Assembly: GCA_021201335.1 (NCBI GenBank)
Contig: JAJQFD010000061.1
Location: forward strand, 1 to 64,000
Direction: 5' to 3'
DNA: 64,000 bases
Source of the DNA: Bacteroides sp.
GTDB taxonomy: Bacteria > Bacteroidota > Bacteroidia > Bacteroidales > Bacteroidaceae
The notes under the pieces were generated by a model. The model was not told the DNA's origin, made no database searches, and saw only the letters and a list, made by a program, of their open reading frames with translations. Shown here piece by piece: positions 44,798 through 53,769 of the stretch (position 1 is the first letter of the stretch; every line of letters starts with the position of its first letter). The position numbers were made by a program, and so were the translations under genes.

Positions 44798-44836
44798 AAC
44801 AAGAGATCAGCTCAAGTGAGCTGATCTCTTGTTTTG
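44798..44836 (+). terminator. Terminator of the second winged-helix gene
   Basis: Sixteen-base perfect stem (44798-44813 with 44818-44833), four-base loop, T run. Confidence 0.9.
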
Positions 44837-44895
44837 TGAAAACATTTTGTAAAGACAGAATGTTTAATACTGAAAATATTCTAAAAGACAGAAAT

Positions 44896-45234
44896 ATGGC
44901 AAAATTTGAAATTATTAAAAGGAAAAATGGAGAATTCCAATTTAATCTGAAAGCAGATAACGGAGAAATCATTCTGACTAGTGAAGGATATTCTGCTAAA
45001 GTAGGATGTAAAAACGGTATTGAATCTGTCAAAACAAACAGTCCCAAAACAGGCCGTTATGAGAAAAGAGAATCTGCAGATAATCAATACTATTTTGTAC
45101 TGAAGGCTTCCAATGGACAAATAATCGGAATCAGCGAGATGTATAAAAGCGAATCCAGCAGGGATAATGGAATTGCCTCGGTTATGAGGAATGCTCCCGA
45201 TGCTATGTTAGTTGATCTTTCAAATCAGAAATAA
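44896..45234 (+). CDS. YegP-like DUF1508 protein, two repeats
   Basis: A 112-residue protein of two tandem DUF1508 units: KFEIIKRKNGEFQFNLKADN-GEIILTSEGYSAKVGCKNGIESVKTNSP and YYFVLKASNGQIIGISEMYKSESSRDNGIASVMRNAPDA. Each has the NGqiigiSe.Y.s.....GI.SV...ap pattern. I chose the ATG at 44896 (MAKFEIIKR), because the frame from 44836 is read from within the terminator. The family is widespread; the role is unknown, often linked to stress. Confidence 0.9.
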   Translation: MAKFEIIKRKNGEFQFNLKADNGEIILTSEGYSAKVGCKNGIESVKTNSPKTGRYEKRESADNQYYFVLKASNGQIIGISEMYKSESSRDNGIASVMRNAPDAMLVDLSNQK

Positions 45235-45239
45235 AAGAA

Positions 45240-46497
45240 TCAGAATTTCACTCTTACCACTGCATAACCAAGGTCGGGTGTCCAATCAGGTCCATTTTGG
45301 ATGAGACGAATTGCTTCCTTATCGGCCGATGGGCACAGGCTTTGAGTTACTTTTATATTAAAGGGTCTTCCACTTTCATTGACTTGAAAAGTAAGTCTGA
45401 CATCTCCTTTTGCATAAGCACATTCATTGGTAGGTTGAACGAGATTTTTCTCTAAATATTTACGGTAAGATCTATCACCGTCTACGGGTTTAGGTGTCTT
45501 AATAATCGTAGACCTCTTTTTTTCTTCTTGACTAACTGGGACTTCTTTCAATTCCGTTGAAGTTTCTTTCATTGAAATCAACATTGGAGAATCACTTTTT
45601 GAAGGTAATGTAACCCGGTCGAAACCAATATAATTAACAGTAATGTTGCTGTTTTCTTTAGCCGCAAGATCAAAATTGCCATCAGAATCTGTATAGGTTC
45701 TGATATTAGTACCGGAAACAGATACACTGGCTCCTACAATAGGTCGACCGTCATTGTCGGTAACTTTGCCTTTTATTCTTTTTTCGGGTGGAGCAACAAC
45801 TGATTCCTGCTTTGTTATTTCAATATCCACCTTTTTAGCTTGCATTGTTTCTTCCGGAGCTTGTATCAATACAGCGTTAGGAGAAGCTGATACGGGAATT
45901 TGGGGTCCCAAATCTATCATTGAGTCATTATCAATGGCAATAGCGGTTTCTTCTGTTGTTATTCCAGTTAAAGGTACTTGCGTAATTCTTTCCTCCGTAG
46001 ATAACTCAGGTTTTGTTATTTCTTCAGTATTAATATTTATATTTGAATTATCAGTAACCAGTAAAATCTCTTCATCCATAGTTGAATGATTTTGGTTCAT
46101 TGCCAGTGCATCAGAATTTTCCTGAATGATTGAATCAGCAGAGATATCTTCGTCATTATTATTTTCCGTTTGAGCTACTGGGAGCGAAGTTGCAGGAGGC
46201 GGGTTATTATTTATCTGAGTAGGAAACTCAAAGTTTTTAATTAAAAAAAAAGGTCCCTGTACCTACAGTAATTAATATAGCAGCAGCTATACTCCATGCT
46301 TTCAGATGATTGGATTCAGGTTTTGATTTGGTCGTTATTTGTTTCTGAAGTTTTTCAATGACTTTAACATGATTATCACGCACATTATCAAACCCATCAA
46401 TAGCATCACTCATAAAAGGATCTCGCATGGCTTCGAGCTCAAGATCATGTGCTGCCTTTCCTTTTCGTGAACCATGTATATATCGTAATAAATTCAT
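45240..46497 (-). pseudogene. Anti-sigma-like membrane protein with CarboxypepD_reg and TonB-C domains, one-base frameshift
   Basis: Second gene behind the sigma factor, overlapping it by four bases. Domains: short cytosolic part (MNLLRYIHGSRKGKAAHDLE, with AMRDPFMSDAIDGFD), one membrane helix (WSIAAAILITVGTGTFF), a long acidic linker, a CarboxypepD_reg fold (GKVTDNDGRPIVGASVSVSG) and a C-terminal TonB-like domain (CAYAKGDVRLTFQVNESGRP). The first 86 residues and the rest are in different frames. Deleting one base from the A9 run (46243-46251) joins them into a protein of about 418 residues. I infer that it senses envelope state and controls the sigma factor. Confidence 0.8.
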
Positions 46498-47063
46498 CTG
46501 GATTGCTTTTTAATGCAGTTTTTTAAATTACGCCTTCCATTCTGTATATTGCTTTTAACAGCATTTAATGAATATCCGGTTCGTTCTACAATATCAGCAT
46601 AAGAACATTCATTCATGAAAAAATGAATGATGCTGATACGTTGTGAGTCGGGGAGTCTTTCCATGCATCTGCGTAAAGTCTCCAGCTTTTCATCATAAGG
46701 ATCCTCTTCACACAATAGATGCAAAACTTCTTCCGATTCCATAAGTTCTCTTTTGGTTTCGACGAAAATTTCTTTATTTTCCTGGCGAATTATTTGTAAA
46801 CAATGGTTTTTAGCCACACTATAAATCCATGTGCGAAATATATTAATCCTCTGACCGGGAATCTTTTGGATCAAATCTTCAAATAGTTGCATCACAGCAT
46901 CCTGTGATTTATTGGGGTTCCGTAAATATTTCAGGCATAAGCCGTAAATTAACGGAATATAACGATTATATAATTCACCAAAGTATTCTATGCGGTCAGA
47001 CGCTTTGTATTTCTCCAATAATTCTTCGTCTGATAATGTGGATGTTGTTCTATTGTTGATCAC
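46494..47063 (-). CDS. ECF-type sigma factor
   Basis: A sigma-70 family protein of about 189 residues. Region 2: YFGELYNRYIPLIYGLCLKYL with AVMQLFEDL and WIYSVAKNHCLQ. Region 4 is a helix-turn-helix at MNECSYADIVERTGYSLNAVKSNIQNGRRNLK. The open frame extends to 47144, but the extra N-terminus is unlikely: a -7 element (TACTTTTG, 47083-47090 minus) lies inside it. So I choose GTG at 47063 (V-INNRTTSTLSDEEL). Its stop overlaps the anti-sigma-like gene. The regulated genes are unknown. Confidence 0.88.
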   Translation of the reverse strand: MINNRTTSTLSDEELLEKYKASDRIEYFGELYNRYIPLIYGLCLKYLRNPNKSQDAVMQLFEDLIQKIPGQRINIFRTWIYSVAKNHCLQIIRQENKEIFVETKRELMESEEVLHLLCEEDPYDEKLETLRRCMERLPDSQRISIIHFFMNECSYADIVERTGYSLNAVKSNIQNGRRNLKNCIKKQSR

Positions 47064-47082
47064 TGCGCGTCGTGTTTTTTTG

Positions 47083-47090
47083 CAAAAGTA
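47083..47090 (-). promoter_or_regulatory. -7 element of the sigma operon
   Basis: TACTTTTG on the minus strand, 20 bases before the GTG start. It settles the choice of start. Confidence 0.5.
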
Positions 47091-47144
47091 GAAAAAAAAT
47101 AATGAGGTTATGGAATTAACCTCAAAAATATATCTATTAGACAA

Positions 47145-47535
47145 AAATAGAATCTAAGTTAAAGAGAATTTAACTAATTTAAATAACAGTTATCAATAAT
47201 AAAGTTATAGGATGGCTGACAATCTTATTTTACTGTAAAATGTACAGGTTCAAAAATCTTAGAGTAAAAGAAGGATATTTCTCCTGTATACTTTTAATAT
47301 ATAGTACAGTAATTAATGCGAACAATAAATCACAGAATAATGATGTTATAAATCGGGAATAAATTAAAGAAAGATTAAATAGAATTAAGAGTTTCTCACC
47401 AGTGAGGTTAACTTTACGCTCCATTGTTTTAAGAAAATAAAAAACTTTTCAGGAAATCATCTTTTCCCCCATTTTTTTATTACCTTAACCAAATATTAAT
47501 CTAAGCCAATAATTAATCAATTAACAAAGAAATTC
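47145..47535. other. Intergenic region between sigma factor and third winged-helix gene
   Basis: About 390 AT-rich bases. A weak frame of 64 codons (47230-47424 minus) has no support. No clear promoter for the gene at 47536 is seen. Confidence 0.35.
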
Positions 47536-47745
47536 ATGGAAGAAGTTAAGGTAACTACTACTGCAGCTCTGGCTGTATGGAATGCACTCAGTAAGACAAT
47601 GACGGGAGTATCAATTCAGGAGTTATGTCAACAGTTAAAAATGACATTTGCTGAAGTGATATATGCTGTCAGACTGCTTGCCCGTGATTATAATATTGGT
47701 TTACAAATGCAGGGAGAACAACTTATTGTTGTTGGAATCGAATAA
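47536..47745 (+). CDS. Small winged-helix protein (3), DUF2582-like
   Basis: A 69-residue winged-helix protein. LAVWNALSKTMTGVSIQELC, then AEVIYAVRLLARDYNIGLQM and a wing ending EQLIVVGIE. It is the most diverged of the three, but keeps the A..vw..L....-(S/I)-eL-...aiy.lg-LaRd-...l pattern. It is convergent with the LytTR operon and shares the terminator at 47787. Confidence 0.75.
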   Translation: MEEVKVTTTAALAVWNALSKTMTGVSIQELCQQLKMTFAEVIYAVRLLARDYNIGLQMQGEQLIVVGIE

Positions 47746-47786
47746 AGATCTTCGTTTATCTTTATGAAAGAAATAATGGTTGAAAG

Positions 47787-47815
47787 ACCGGGGCCACTTT
47801 GGCTCCGGTTTTTCT
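47787..47815. terminator. Shared terminator of the third winged-helix gene and the LytTR operon
   Basis: ACCGGGGCC (47787-47795) pairs with GGCTCCGGT (47801-47809) with one G-T pair, loop ACTTT, then a T run. Confidence 0.75.
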
Positions 47816-48572
47816 ATCCTTTAAAAAAGTGTATAACCTCTTCTTTATAGGTGGGAGATACTTCTATTTCAGTATTATCTTCTAGTACGACATATCCTCC
47901 TGAATTCTTGAAATAGGATTTTACATAATTGAAATTCACTATGTGTGATTTATGTACCCGAATAAAAGGATAAGGAAGTATTTCATGGAAATGTTTCAGA
48001 AAGCGGCAAACCATCTTCCGGCTCTTGTTTCTCAAATATATATCCGTAAAATTACCATTTCCCTGTAAACGTATAATCTCTTCCATTTTTACCACTTCGA
48101 AACCTTCCAGAGTAGGAAGGATCACCTGTTGTTTTTCAGGCTTGGATTCCCGGAAGTTTTCAATTAATATTTTATTCCGGTCAAATACTTCTTGTTTCAG
48201 GATGTGTTGCTGAACTTTATGAACGGCAATGATTAGTTCTTCAATACTGATAGGTTTCAGTAAATAATATGCTGCACTTTGGTTTAATGCCCGGAGAGAA
48301 TATTCGGAAAAAGCGGTTACAAAGATTGTTTCGAAGTATAGATCCTTACAACCTTCGAGTACATCAAAAGCATTTCCAAAAGGCATCTCTACATCCAGGA
48401 AGACCAGCTGAGGTTTCAGCTCGTGTAATAAGGGGATAGCTTCGCGGCAGTTTAGTGCTTCACCTACCACATCAATTTGTGGACAATATTTAAATAAATA
48501 ATTTCGGAGAGCTTCCCGTGCCGCTAATTCGTCTTCAACGATAACACCTTTTATTTTTAATAATGAATTCAT
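47814..48572 (-). CDS. LytTR-type response regulator
   Basis: A 252-residue response regulator. Receiver domain (1-120) with acidic pair GVIVEDE, phospho-Asp in QLVFLDVEMPFG and Lys in YLLKPI. The C-terminal 110 residues are a LytTR DNA-binding domain (EEIIRLQGNGNFTDIYLRN, FIRVHKSHIVNFNYVKSY). The kinase gene lies upstream with a four-base overlap. This is a LytS/LytR-like (AlgZ/AlgR) two-component pair. Confidence 0.94.
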   Translation of the reverse strand: MNSLLKIKGVIVEDELAAREALRNYLFKYCPQIDVVGEALNCREAIPLLHELKPQLVFLDVEMPFGNAFDVLEGCKDLYFETIFVTAFSEYSLRALNQSAAYYLLKPISIEELIIAVHKVQQHILKQEVFDRNKILIENFRESKPEKQQVILPTLEGFEVVKMEEIIRLQGNGNFTDIYLRNKSRKMVCRFLKHFHEILPYPFIRVHKSHIVNFNYVKSYFKNSGGYVVLEDNTEIEVSPTYKEEVIHFFKG

Positions 48573-50382
48573 GGTTTCATGATTTTCTTCTTCATCAGTG
48601 GAAAGGAAAGGGTAACCATTACTCCGGTTTCTTTTTCCTTTTCACGGATATCCAAGGATATATGAATGTGGTAAAGTTTGTTCAGTAGGTCAATCCGTTC
48701 GCGTGTATTGGTCAATCCACGGGAAGTATGTTGTTTCTGGTATTGGGTTTTCAGTTCCCGACTTTTCTTTAATCCGATACCATTATCTTCAATTTGTACA
48801 TATAGGAATTTATCTTTGGGATAGATGAGTAATAAAAGTACTCCAGACTCTTCTTTATAACGCAATCCATGCCAGATTGCATTTTCCAATTGAGGTTGAA
48901 TAATCATATTAGGGATGTAAACAGCATCCGCATCTATTGAATGATCCACCTTAATCTGATAATTAAATTTATCCCCGAAACGCATGTTTTCAAGATCCAG
49001 GTATTCCTTTAATTGCTCTAATTCAATGCTTAAAGGAATGAAATCTTTATTGGAATTTTCCATCATATTGCGCATCAGACGGGAATAAGAAGATAAATAT
49101 TTATTCGCTTCCAGTTCATTGTTCTGTGCAATAAACTGGTTCACACTGTTCAAACTATTAAAAATAAAATGAGGATTCATCTCTCTTCGTAAGGATTGCA
49201 AAGCAATTCTTTTATTTTTCTTTTGAATGGCGTAAAGTGTTTTATAATCAGTAGAGTAAAAATCAGTATAATAAATATAGAACCTTGCAGAACGTGGTTA
49301 AAACGATTCTTCTTTACAATGAGTTCATCTTTTAAGGTACGTTCCTTTTCCAACTGGGTAATTTTTTCTTCATGCGTTTGGAAGAATTTCTTATCTATCA
49401 AGGTGCCATCATTCTTGATTAAGGTATCCAGCTTACTAATAAAATCATTATATAGATGAATTAATTTCGTCTGATTTTTTTTCTGGCGGTATTGTTCCAC
49501 CAACAATTCCAGTATTTTTTTTGCTTCCAGTGTCTGCCCACTGTTAATTGCCAGTTGATAAGCATCCTGTAGAGAAGACAGGGCCTTCTCAGTACGATCC
49601 GTTTCGAGGTATATAGTGGATATTTCACGCAATTGTTCAACCTCCATTTGAGGATTGCTGTTGGTCCTAGCTTCATTGACTAATGCTTCGTTTACAGCAA
49701 TGGCTTTTTCATATTGAGCATCCGCTACATAAGTTTTGGCTATCTCTTTTTTTATTTTAATAGCTTCTGTAGGCTCGTTTTGTATGTTATCCAGAGCATT
49801 GGATAATTCATGGATAACACCTTCTTTATCATCCATCTCCATCTTTACCTGAGCCATTTGTTGGTAAGCAACCATCGCTTCTTTTCTATTTTGAGCATTA
49901 TTAGAGAGATCGATGTTTTTCTGAATCAGGTCGGATTGCACTTGCAGGTTATTACGATTCTTTAAACGCTGGGCATCATTTTGGTTTATCTCTTTGATGT
50001 CTTTTTGGCGACTGTTTTTAGCTGCATTATTGTAATTCAAGATCGCCAGGTCATATTTTTCCTGAATTTCCTGCACTTTGGCAATCTCTCTATAGGCAGA
50101 AGCAAGCGCTTCTTTCTCCTTTCCTCTAATATAAAAAAGGATAGCTTGGTTCAAAAAAGACTCTGCTTTAGCTGGTTCATTCTGATTGATCAATTCATGC
50201 GCGAGATTCATATAATCAGCAGCCAGTTCTGTATTTGGTTTACCTGTCTTCAAACTTTTAGAAAGCTTAGATGCAGCCTTGTTGGTACTATTATGCCTGA
50301 TATTCATATAAAGGCTGTCTTGTCCGTAGCAAAATGCGGGCAAGATGAATGTAAGGGTGATGAATAAATATTTCAGGCGCAT
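48569..50382 (-). pseudogene. TPR sensor histidine kinase (His_kinase family), one-base frameshift
   Basis: The N-terminal part (signal peptide ...FILPAFCYGQ, then about 330 residues of TPR-like helical repeats, such as ANSGQTLEAKKILELLVEQY) and one membrane helix (SIFIILIFTLLII) is followed by a His_kinase domain with the phospho-acceptor His in EMNPHFIFNSLNS and a LytS-type ATPase domain (QPQLENAIWHGL, IEDNGIGLKKS). The two parts are in different frames. Adding one T in the run at 49240-49243 gives IIKTLYAIQKKNKRIALQSL, a continuous reading into the kinase. It overlaps the response regulator by four bases. Confidence 0.85.
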
Positions 50383-50540
50383 ATCACTCTGATTCTGTTG
50401 TTATTGCAAAGTAAATACATTTAAAACTATTATATCGTATGTTTTACCCTTTAAAAAAGTGGGTTCACCCATTTTGCCCGGTTTAATAAGAAACAATCTC
50501 TTATTTTTGGATTAAGAAATTAACTTTATAACAGAGATAT

Positions 50541-51022
50541 ATGAAAAGATTAGTTCATTTTTTTATTCTCCATTTTTTAGGTGCTTTTATGTTGATAGGA
50601 TGTAATAATACGACAGCCAAAAAATTATCAGAGACAGTATTTTTCAGAATACACCATTAGATGATGATGTGATTAACGAAGCTAAAATTCAAGTTGCCAT
50701 TTTACTGGATACTTCCAGCAGCATGAACGGATTAATAGATCAGGCCCGCTCTCGCTTGTGGAATATAGTGAATACGCTTACCACTCTAAAGTTTAAAGGA
50801 AAAACTCCAGAAATTGAAATAGCCTTGTATGAATATGGCAATAATGGAATTTCGCCGGAAAAGAATTTTATCCGACAAGTAGCTCCATTAACAGGTGATC
50901 TGGAGTTACTTTCAGAAAAACTTTTTGCATTAACTACTAATGGTGGATCAGAATATTGTGGAGATAAAGCAATTAATCAATCCGTAGTAGATTTGACAAT
51001 CTTGAAAGGATATACAATGTAA
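50541..51022 (+). pseudogene. Decayed VWA-domain lipoprotein gene
   Basis: A lipoprotein start (MKRLVHFFILHFLGAF-MLIGC) at 50541 goes out of frame near 50630-50635, where the T5 run would need six T. The second frame reads DDVINEAKIQVAILLDTSSSM with the MIDAS-like D-T-S-S-S and continues to GGSEYCGDKA-INQSV, then breaks off at 51022 in the middle of the VWA fold. So there is one frameshift and a loss of the C-terminal half. I think the gene is dead. Confidence 0.7.
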
Positions 51023-51084
51023 AAATAAAATATTCGAACTATTGTTTGGAGGGGAATAGTCTTTCAATCAAATAATAAATTTTA

Positions 51085-51125
51085 AAAGCCCTTTAGGAAC
51101 CGCTGTTCCGAAGGGCTTTCTTTTT
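51085..51125. terminator. Hairpin terminator, possibly used from both sides
   Basis: AAAGCCCTT (51085-51093) pairs with AAGGGCTTT (51111-51119), inner GGAAC/GTTCC, then a T run on the plus strand. On the minus strand it could end a transcript from the promoter at 51312. Confidence 0.8.
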
Positions 51126-51311
51126 GTTAAAAACTCTGCTTACAATCCCATACCATCTCTGGCGGAGGAGTTATATTATTTATGCTTTCTCTGATATAAA
51201 CACCTTTTGAAAGGCATTTAAATTAATGTGATGCTATGTTTGTGTTGCCCTAACTTTTCACAACATTTTGATTAAAAACTTGTAAAATTTAGCCATGATT
51301 TAATGACATTG
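51126..51311 (-). ncRNA. Candidate small RNA
   Basis: About 185-225 bases bounded by a minus-strand promoter (51312-51341) and the hairpin at 51085-51119. It has no credible coding frame (the best reads 12 codons) and local inverted repeats, such as TGTTG/CAACA. No family is recognised. Confidence 0.3.
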
Positions 51312-51341
51312 CAAATGTAGAAATAAACTTAAAGAAACAAA
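51312..51341 (-). promoter_or_regulatory. Minus-strand promoter of the candidate small RNA
   Basis: TTTG (51338-51341 on the minus strand), 18-base spacer, TACATTTG (51312-51319). It does not face any protein gene. Confidence 0.5.
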
Positions 51342-51630
51342 TATTTAGATCGTTAAATGTTTACAGATTTGGAGTTATCTCCCTAAAAAACATCCAAACA
51401 GAACAATTTAAAAGGATATTATTTGCGGAATATCAGTCTTAATTACTCAATATTAAGTGGGCGAAGCCTTTTATCGGGAAAACTTTTTCATTATAAATGG
51501 TATCCCATATCAAATGGTAAATTAAAGGAAAAAAGACATTAAGTGATTTATGCCTATATAAAAAATAAAATCATTAACTAACTTTGCGCTCTTAGAATAA
51601 TTTCGGATTTAACGGTCTAAAATAAGAAAA
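51342..51630. other. Rest of the intergenic region before the MGMT-like gene
   Basis: AT-rich; a -7 element TAACTTTG at 51579-51586 (plus) lies 45 bases before the MGMT-like start. Nothing else seen. Confidence 0.4.
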
Positions 51631-51960
51631 TTGAAATTAAACAGCTATAACGAAAAGTTTTATCAGGAAGTATATGAGATTGTGAAAGAAATTCCTGAAG
51701 GCTGTGTAACTACTTATGGCGAGATAGCACAATTATTGGGCAGGCCTAATAATTCGCGAATGGTAGGTAATGCATTATCAGTCGTACCTATTGATTTATC
51801 ATTACCTTGTCATAGAGTCGTAAATGCTCAGGGACGGCTGGTGCCAGGTTGGATTGAGCAAAAACAGTTACTAATGGTCGAAGGCGTTATTTTCAGAACG
51901 AATGGATATGTGAATATGAAACAATGCAGATGGAAGTGGGAAGCCATTTTTTCTGATTAA
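51631..51960 (+). CDS. MGMT family protein (alkyltransferase-like, with Cys)
   Basis: A 109-residue protein that matches only the DNA-binding half of O6-alkylguanine alkyltransferases: FYQEVYEIVKEIPEGCVTTY, GEIAQLLGRPNNSRMVGNAL, then LPCHRVV with the alkyl-acceptor Cys kept, and GRLVPGW. The usual N-terminal domain is absent. Proteins of this size are often called alkyltransferase-like, but most have Trp at the Cys site. So the enzyme could still repair or only bind alkylated bases. No ATG exists near the start, so a TTG is used. It is 11 bases ahead of the HAD gene. Confidence 0.85.
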   Translation: MKLNSYNEKFYQEVYEIVKEIPEGCVTTYGEIAQLLGRPNNSRMVGNALSVVPIDLSLPCHRVVNAQGRLVPGWIEQKQLLMVEGVIFRTNGYVNMKQCRWKWEAIFSD

Positions 51961-51971
51961 GAATAAGGTAT

Positions 51972-52593
51972 ATGATAAAAAATCTGATTTTTGATTTTGG
52001 AGGTGTGATTGTTGATATCAACCGTGGAAATGCAGTAAAGGCATTTGAGAATATAGGTTTGACAGATGCTGAAGAGTGGCTGGATAAGTATCATCAAAGA
52101 GGTATTTTTCTGGAAGTAGAAGACGGAAGTATCGATACTAAAGGGTTTTGCCATAAATTAAGCGAACTTTGCGGCAGAGAAATTTCTTTTGAAGAAGCGA
52201 AAAAAGGATGGCTGAGCTTTTTTTTTAAATGATCCTCAATACAAACTTGACTATATTGCAACTTTGCGTCCACGTTATAATGTATATATATTGAGTAATA
52301 CTAACCCGTTTGTAATGAGCTGGGCCAGAAGTAAAGATTTTACGAGTGTTGGCAAACCTTTGGATGATTATGCCGACAAATTGTATTTGTCATTTCAAAT
52401 AGGATATGTAAAACCTAGCCCGGAGATTTTCGAGCAGATGATAAATGATTCCGGCCTTAATCCTGCCGAGTCTGTTTTTGTAGATGATGGAGCTTCGAAT
52501 ATAGCCATTGGACAAAAACTGGGATTCAAGACTTTCCAACCAGTTAACGGAGAAGACTGGAGGAAGAAGCTGGATAAACTTTTAAAAGAGTGA
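51972..52593 (+). pseudogene. HAD family phosphatase, one-base frameshift
   Basis: A haloacid dehalogenase-like hydrolase of about 206 residues. Motif I is DFGGVIVDI (nucleophile Asp; the second Asp is replaced by Gly-Gly-Val), motif II is ILSNT, motif III KPSPEIFEQM and motif IV FVDDGASNI. The first frame stops at 52232. Removing one T from the T9 run (52218-52226) rejoins it: AKKGWLSFFLNDPQYKLDYI then the second frame. It looks like the GPH/YihX group, with sugar phosphate substrates most likely. The run is the likely error site. Confidence 0.85.
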
Positions 52594-53175
52594 TCTCTTT
52601 ATACAGGGAAATTCTTCATAAAAGTATCACTAGTGACATGGGTTTCTCTAATTTGCTGATTATTAGGTTATTACTCATAGCCCTTTGTGTGTTGTTTTAT
52701 ACAGGCAAGTTACACAAGTCTCATACTTTACCCCGTTCTTTTCTTTTAAAAATAGATAAAATATTTTGTTTCTTTTTTATGATAGCGAACATCCGAATTG
52801 TATTCTGAAGAATTTCTGTTTATCCAGCAGATTGTTTACTTGTTTTCTTTTTAAAAGTTTATCGTTTTTTTTAAAACGTCTATATACGAAAAAGATCCGG
52901 GTGTTCCTGATTACTACACCCGGGTGGGTGGTTGTATTAAAAAGGCCCGGATCTTCTCAATGGGAACACCCGGGTCTTTTTAGCTTATTGAAAATGATAA
53001 TTATGGTTGATAAATACTCCCATTTATGCTTTCCTGACATAGATGAAGATAAGAGATCATTTATCTGGCTAATAAAGTCATTCTTGTCTTTGTTTATTTG
53101 ATTGATAATGAAAGGATTATTCCTTTATGGTCTGAAAAGTCGAATAATCATTGCCATTGATTCAATAACTTTATT
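52594..53175. other. Intergenic region with alternative hairpins
   Basis: About 580 bases without a credible gene. It contains the hairpin block at 52889-52981. I looked for a cobalamin riboswitch ahead of the btuB-like genes and did not find its conserved box. Confidence 0.45.
52889..52981 (+). terminator. Tandem, mutually exclusive hairpins
   Basis: AAAAAGATCCGGGTGTTCC (52889-52907) pairs along 19 bases with 52963-52981 (one G-T). Shorter rivals use the same arms: 52897-52904 with 52916-52923, 52892-52901 with 52945-52954, and 52939-52950 with 52970-52981. A T run ends the block. It could be a terminator for the HAD gene or an attenuator. Confidence 0.55.
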
Positions 53176-53183
53176 TAAGTTTG
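53176..53183 (+). promoter_or_regulatory. -7 element of the TonB receptor genes
   Basis: TAAGTTTG, 30 bases before the ATG at 53213. A TTG lies 22 bases upstream. Confidence 0.5.
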
Positions 53184-53212
53184 CCCCGATTTTTATTAAA
53201 AAAACTTATGAA

Positions 53213-53764
53213 ATGAAAGAACACAAATTAACCGATAAGGGCGTTTTCCGCTGGAAACAGTTCAATCGCAAAGGTTATGCTGTCTTCTTTAGTTTGAAAA
53301 AAGAAGTCAATATCGGGGTCTTGGCCATTCCTACATTGGGTTTTGCCAATGTTAACACACCTTTGACCCAGAATGAGACTGCTGCTCAACTAAAGATTCA
53401 GATATCCGGTGAAATTGAACCTCCGTGCACGAATGCTCTGTCGAATCAAATGCAGATGGTCGGATTAGCCCAATCAGAAAGTCGTAATGATGTTCAGCCT
53501 GCGGCACAACTTAGTTTTAAAAAACCTGCTAACCAGATTTCTGTACGAGGAAGTACACTTTTCAGATTGATCTTATCACAAACGGGTGATTGCTCCCCTC
53601 CAAGATTACAATTCATTTACAATTTATTTTATCTTTTTCTTATTCCAGATATAAGCAAAAGAATGTTTGTGCAGATGCAATTTGTGCAGAATGATTTGTT
53701 TCCAATTAATTGTAACCAGAATATATGTTGTGCGATACATAACATGTATCCACTAAATAATTAA
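53213..53764 (+). pseudogene. N-terminal remnant of a BtuB-like TonB receptor
   Basis: The first 60 residues (FRWKQFNRKGYAVFFSLKKE then VNIGVLAIPTLGFANVNTP) match the long signal region of Bacteroidales vitamin B12-type TonB receptors as I know them. After that the pattern decays: weak echoes of a plug domain (ISVRGSTLF, LSQTG) and then unrelated sequence until a stop just five bases before the intact receptor start. So I read it as a truncated receptor, still carrying its promoter. An alternative is a true, short protein of 183 residues. Confidence 0.5.
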
Positions 53765-53769
53765 GAATC

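Noticed and set aside
47230..47424. Hydrophobic 64-codon frame on the minus strand
   Set aside because: No promoter or family match; overlaps AT-rich intergenic DNA.
52594..53212. Cobalamin riboswitch ahead of the BtuB-like genes
   Set aside because: The conserved B12 box and its GCC-rich partner stems are not seen. The hairpin block at 52889 has no resemblance.
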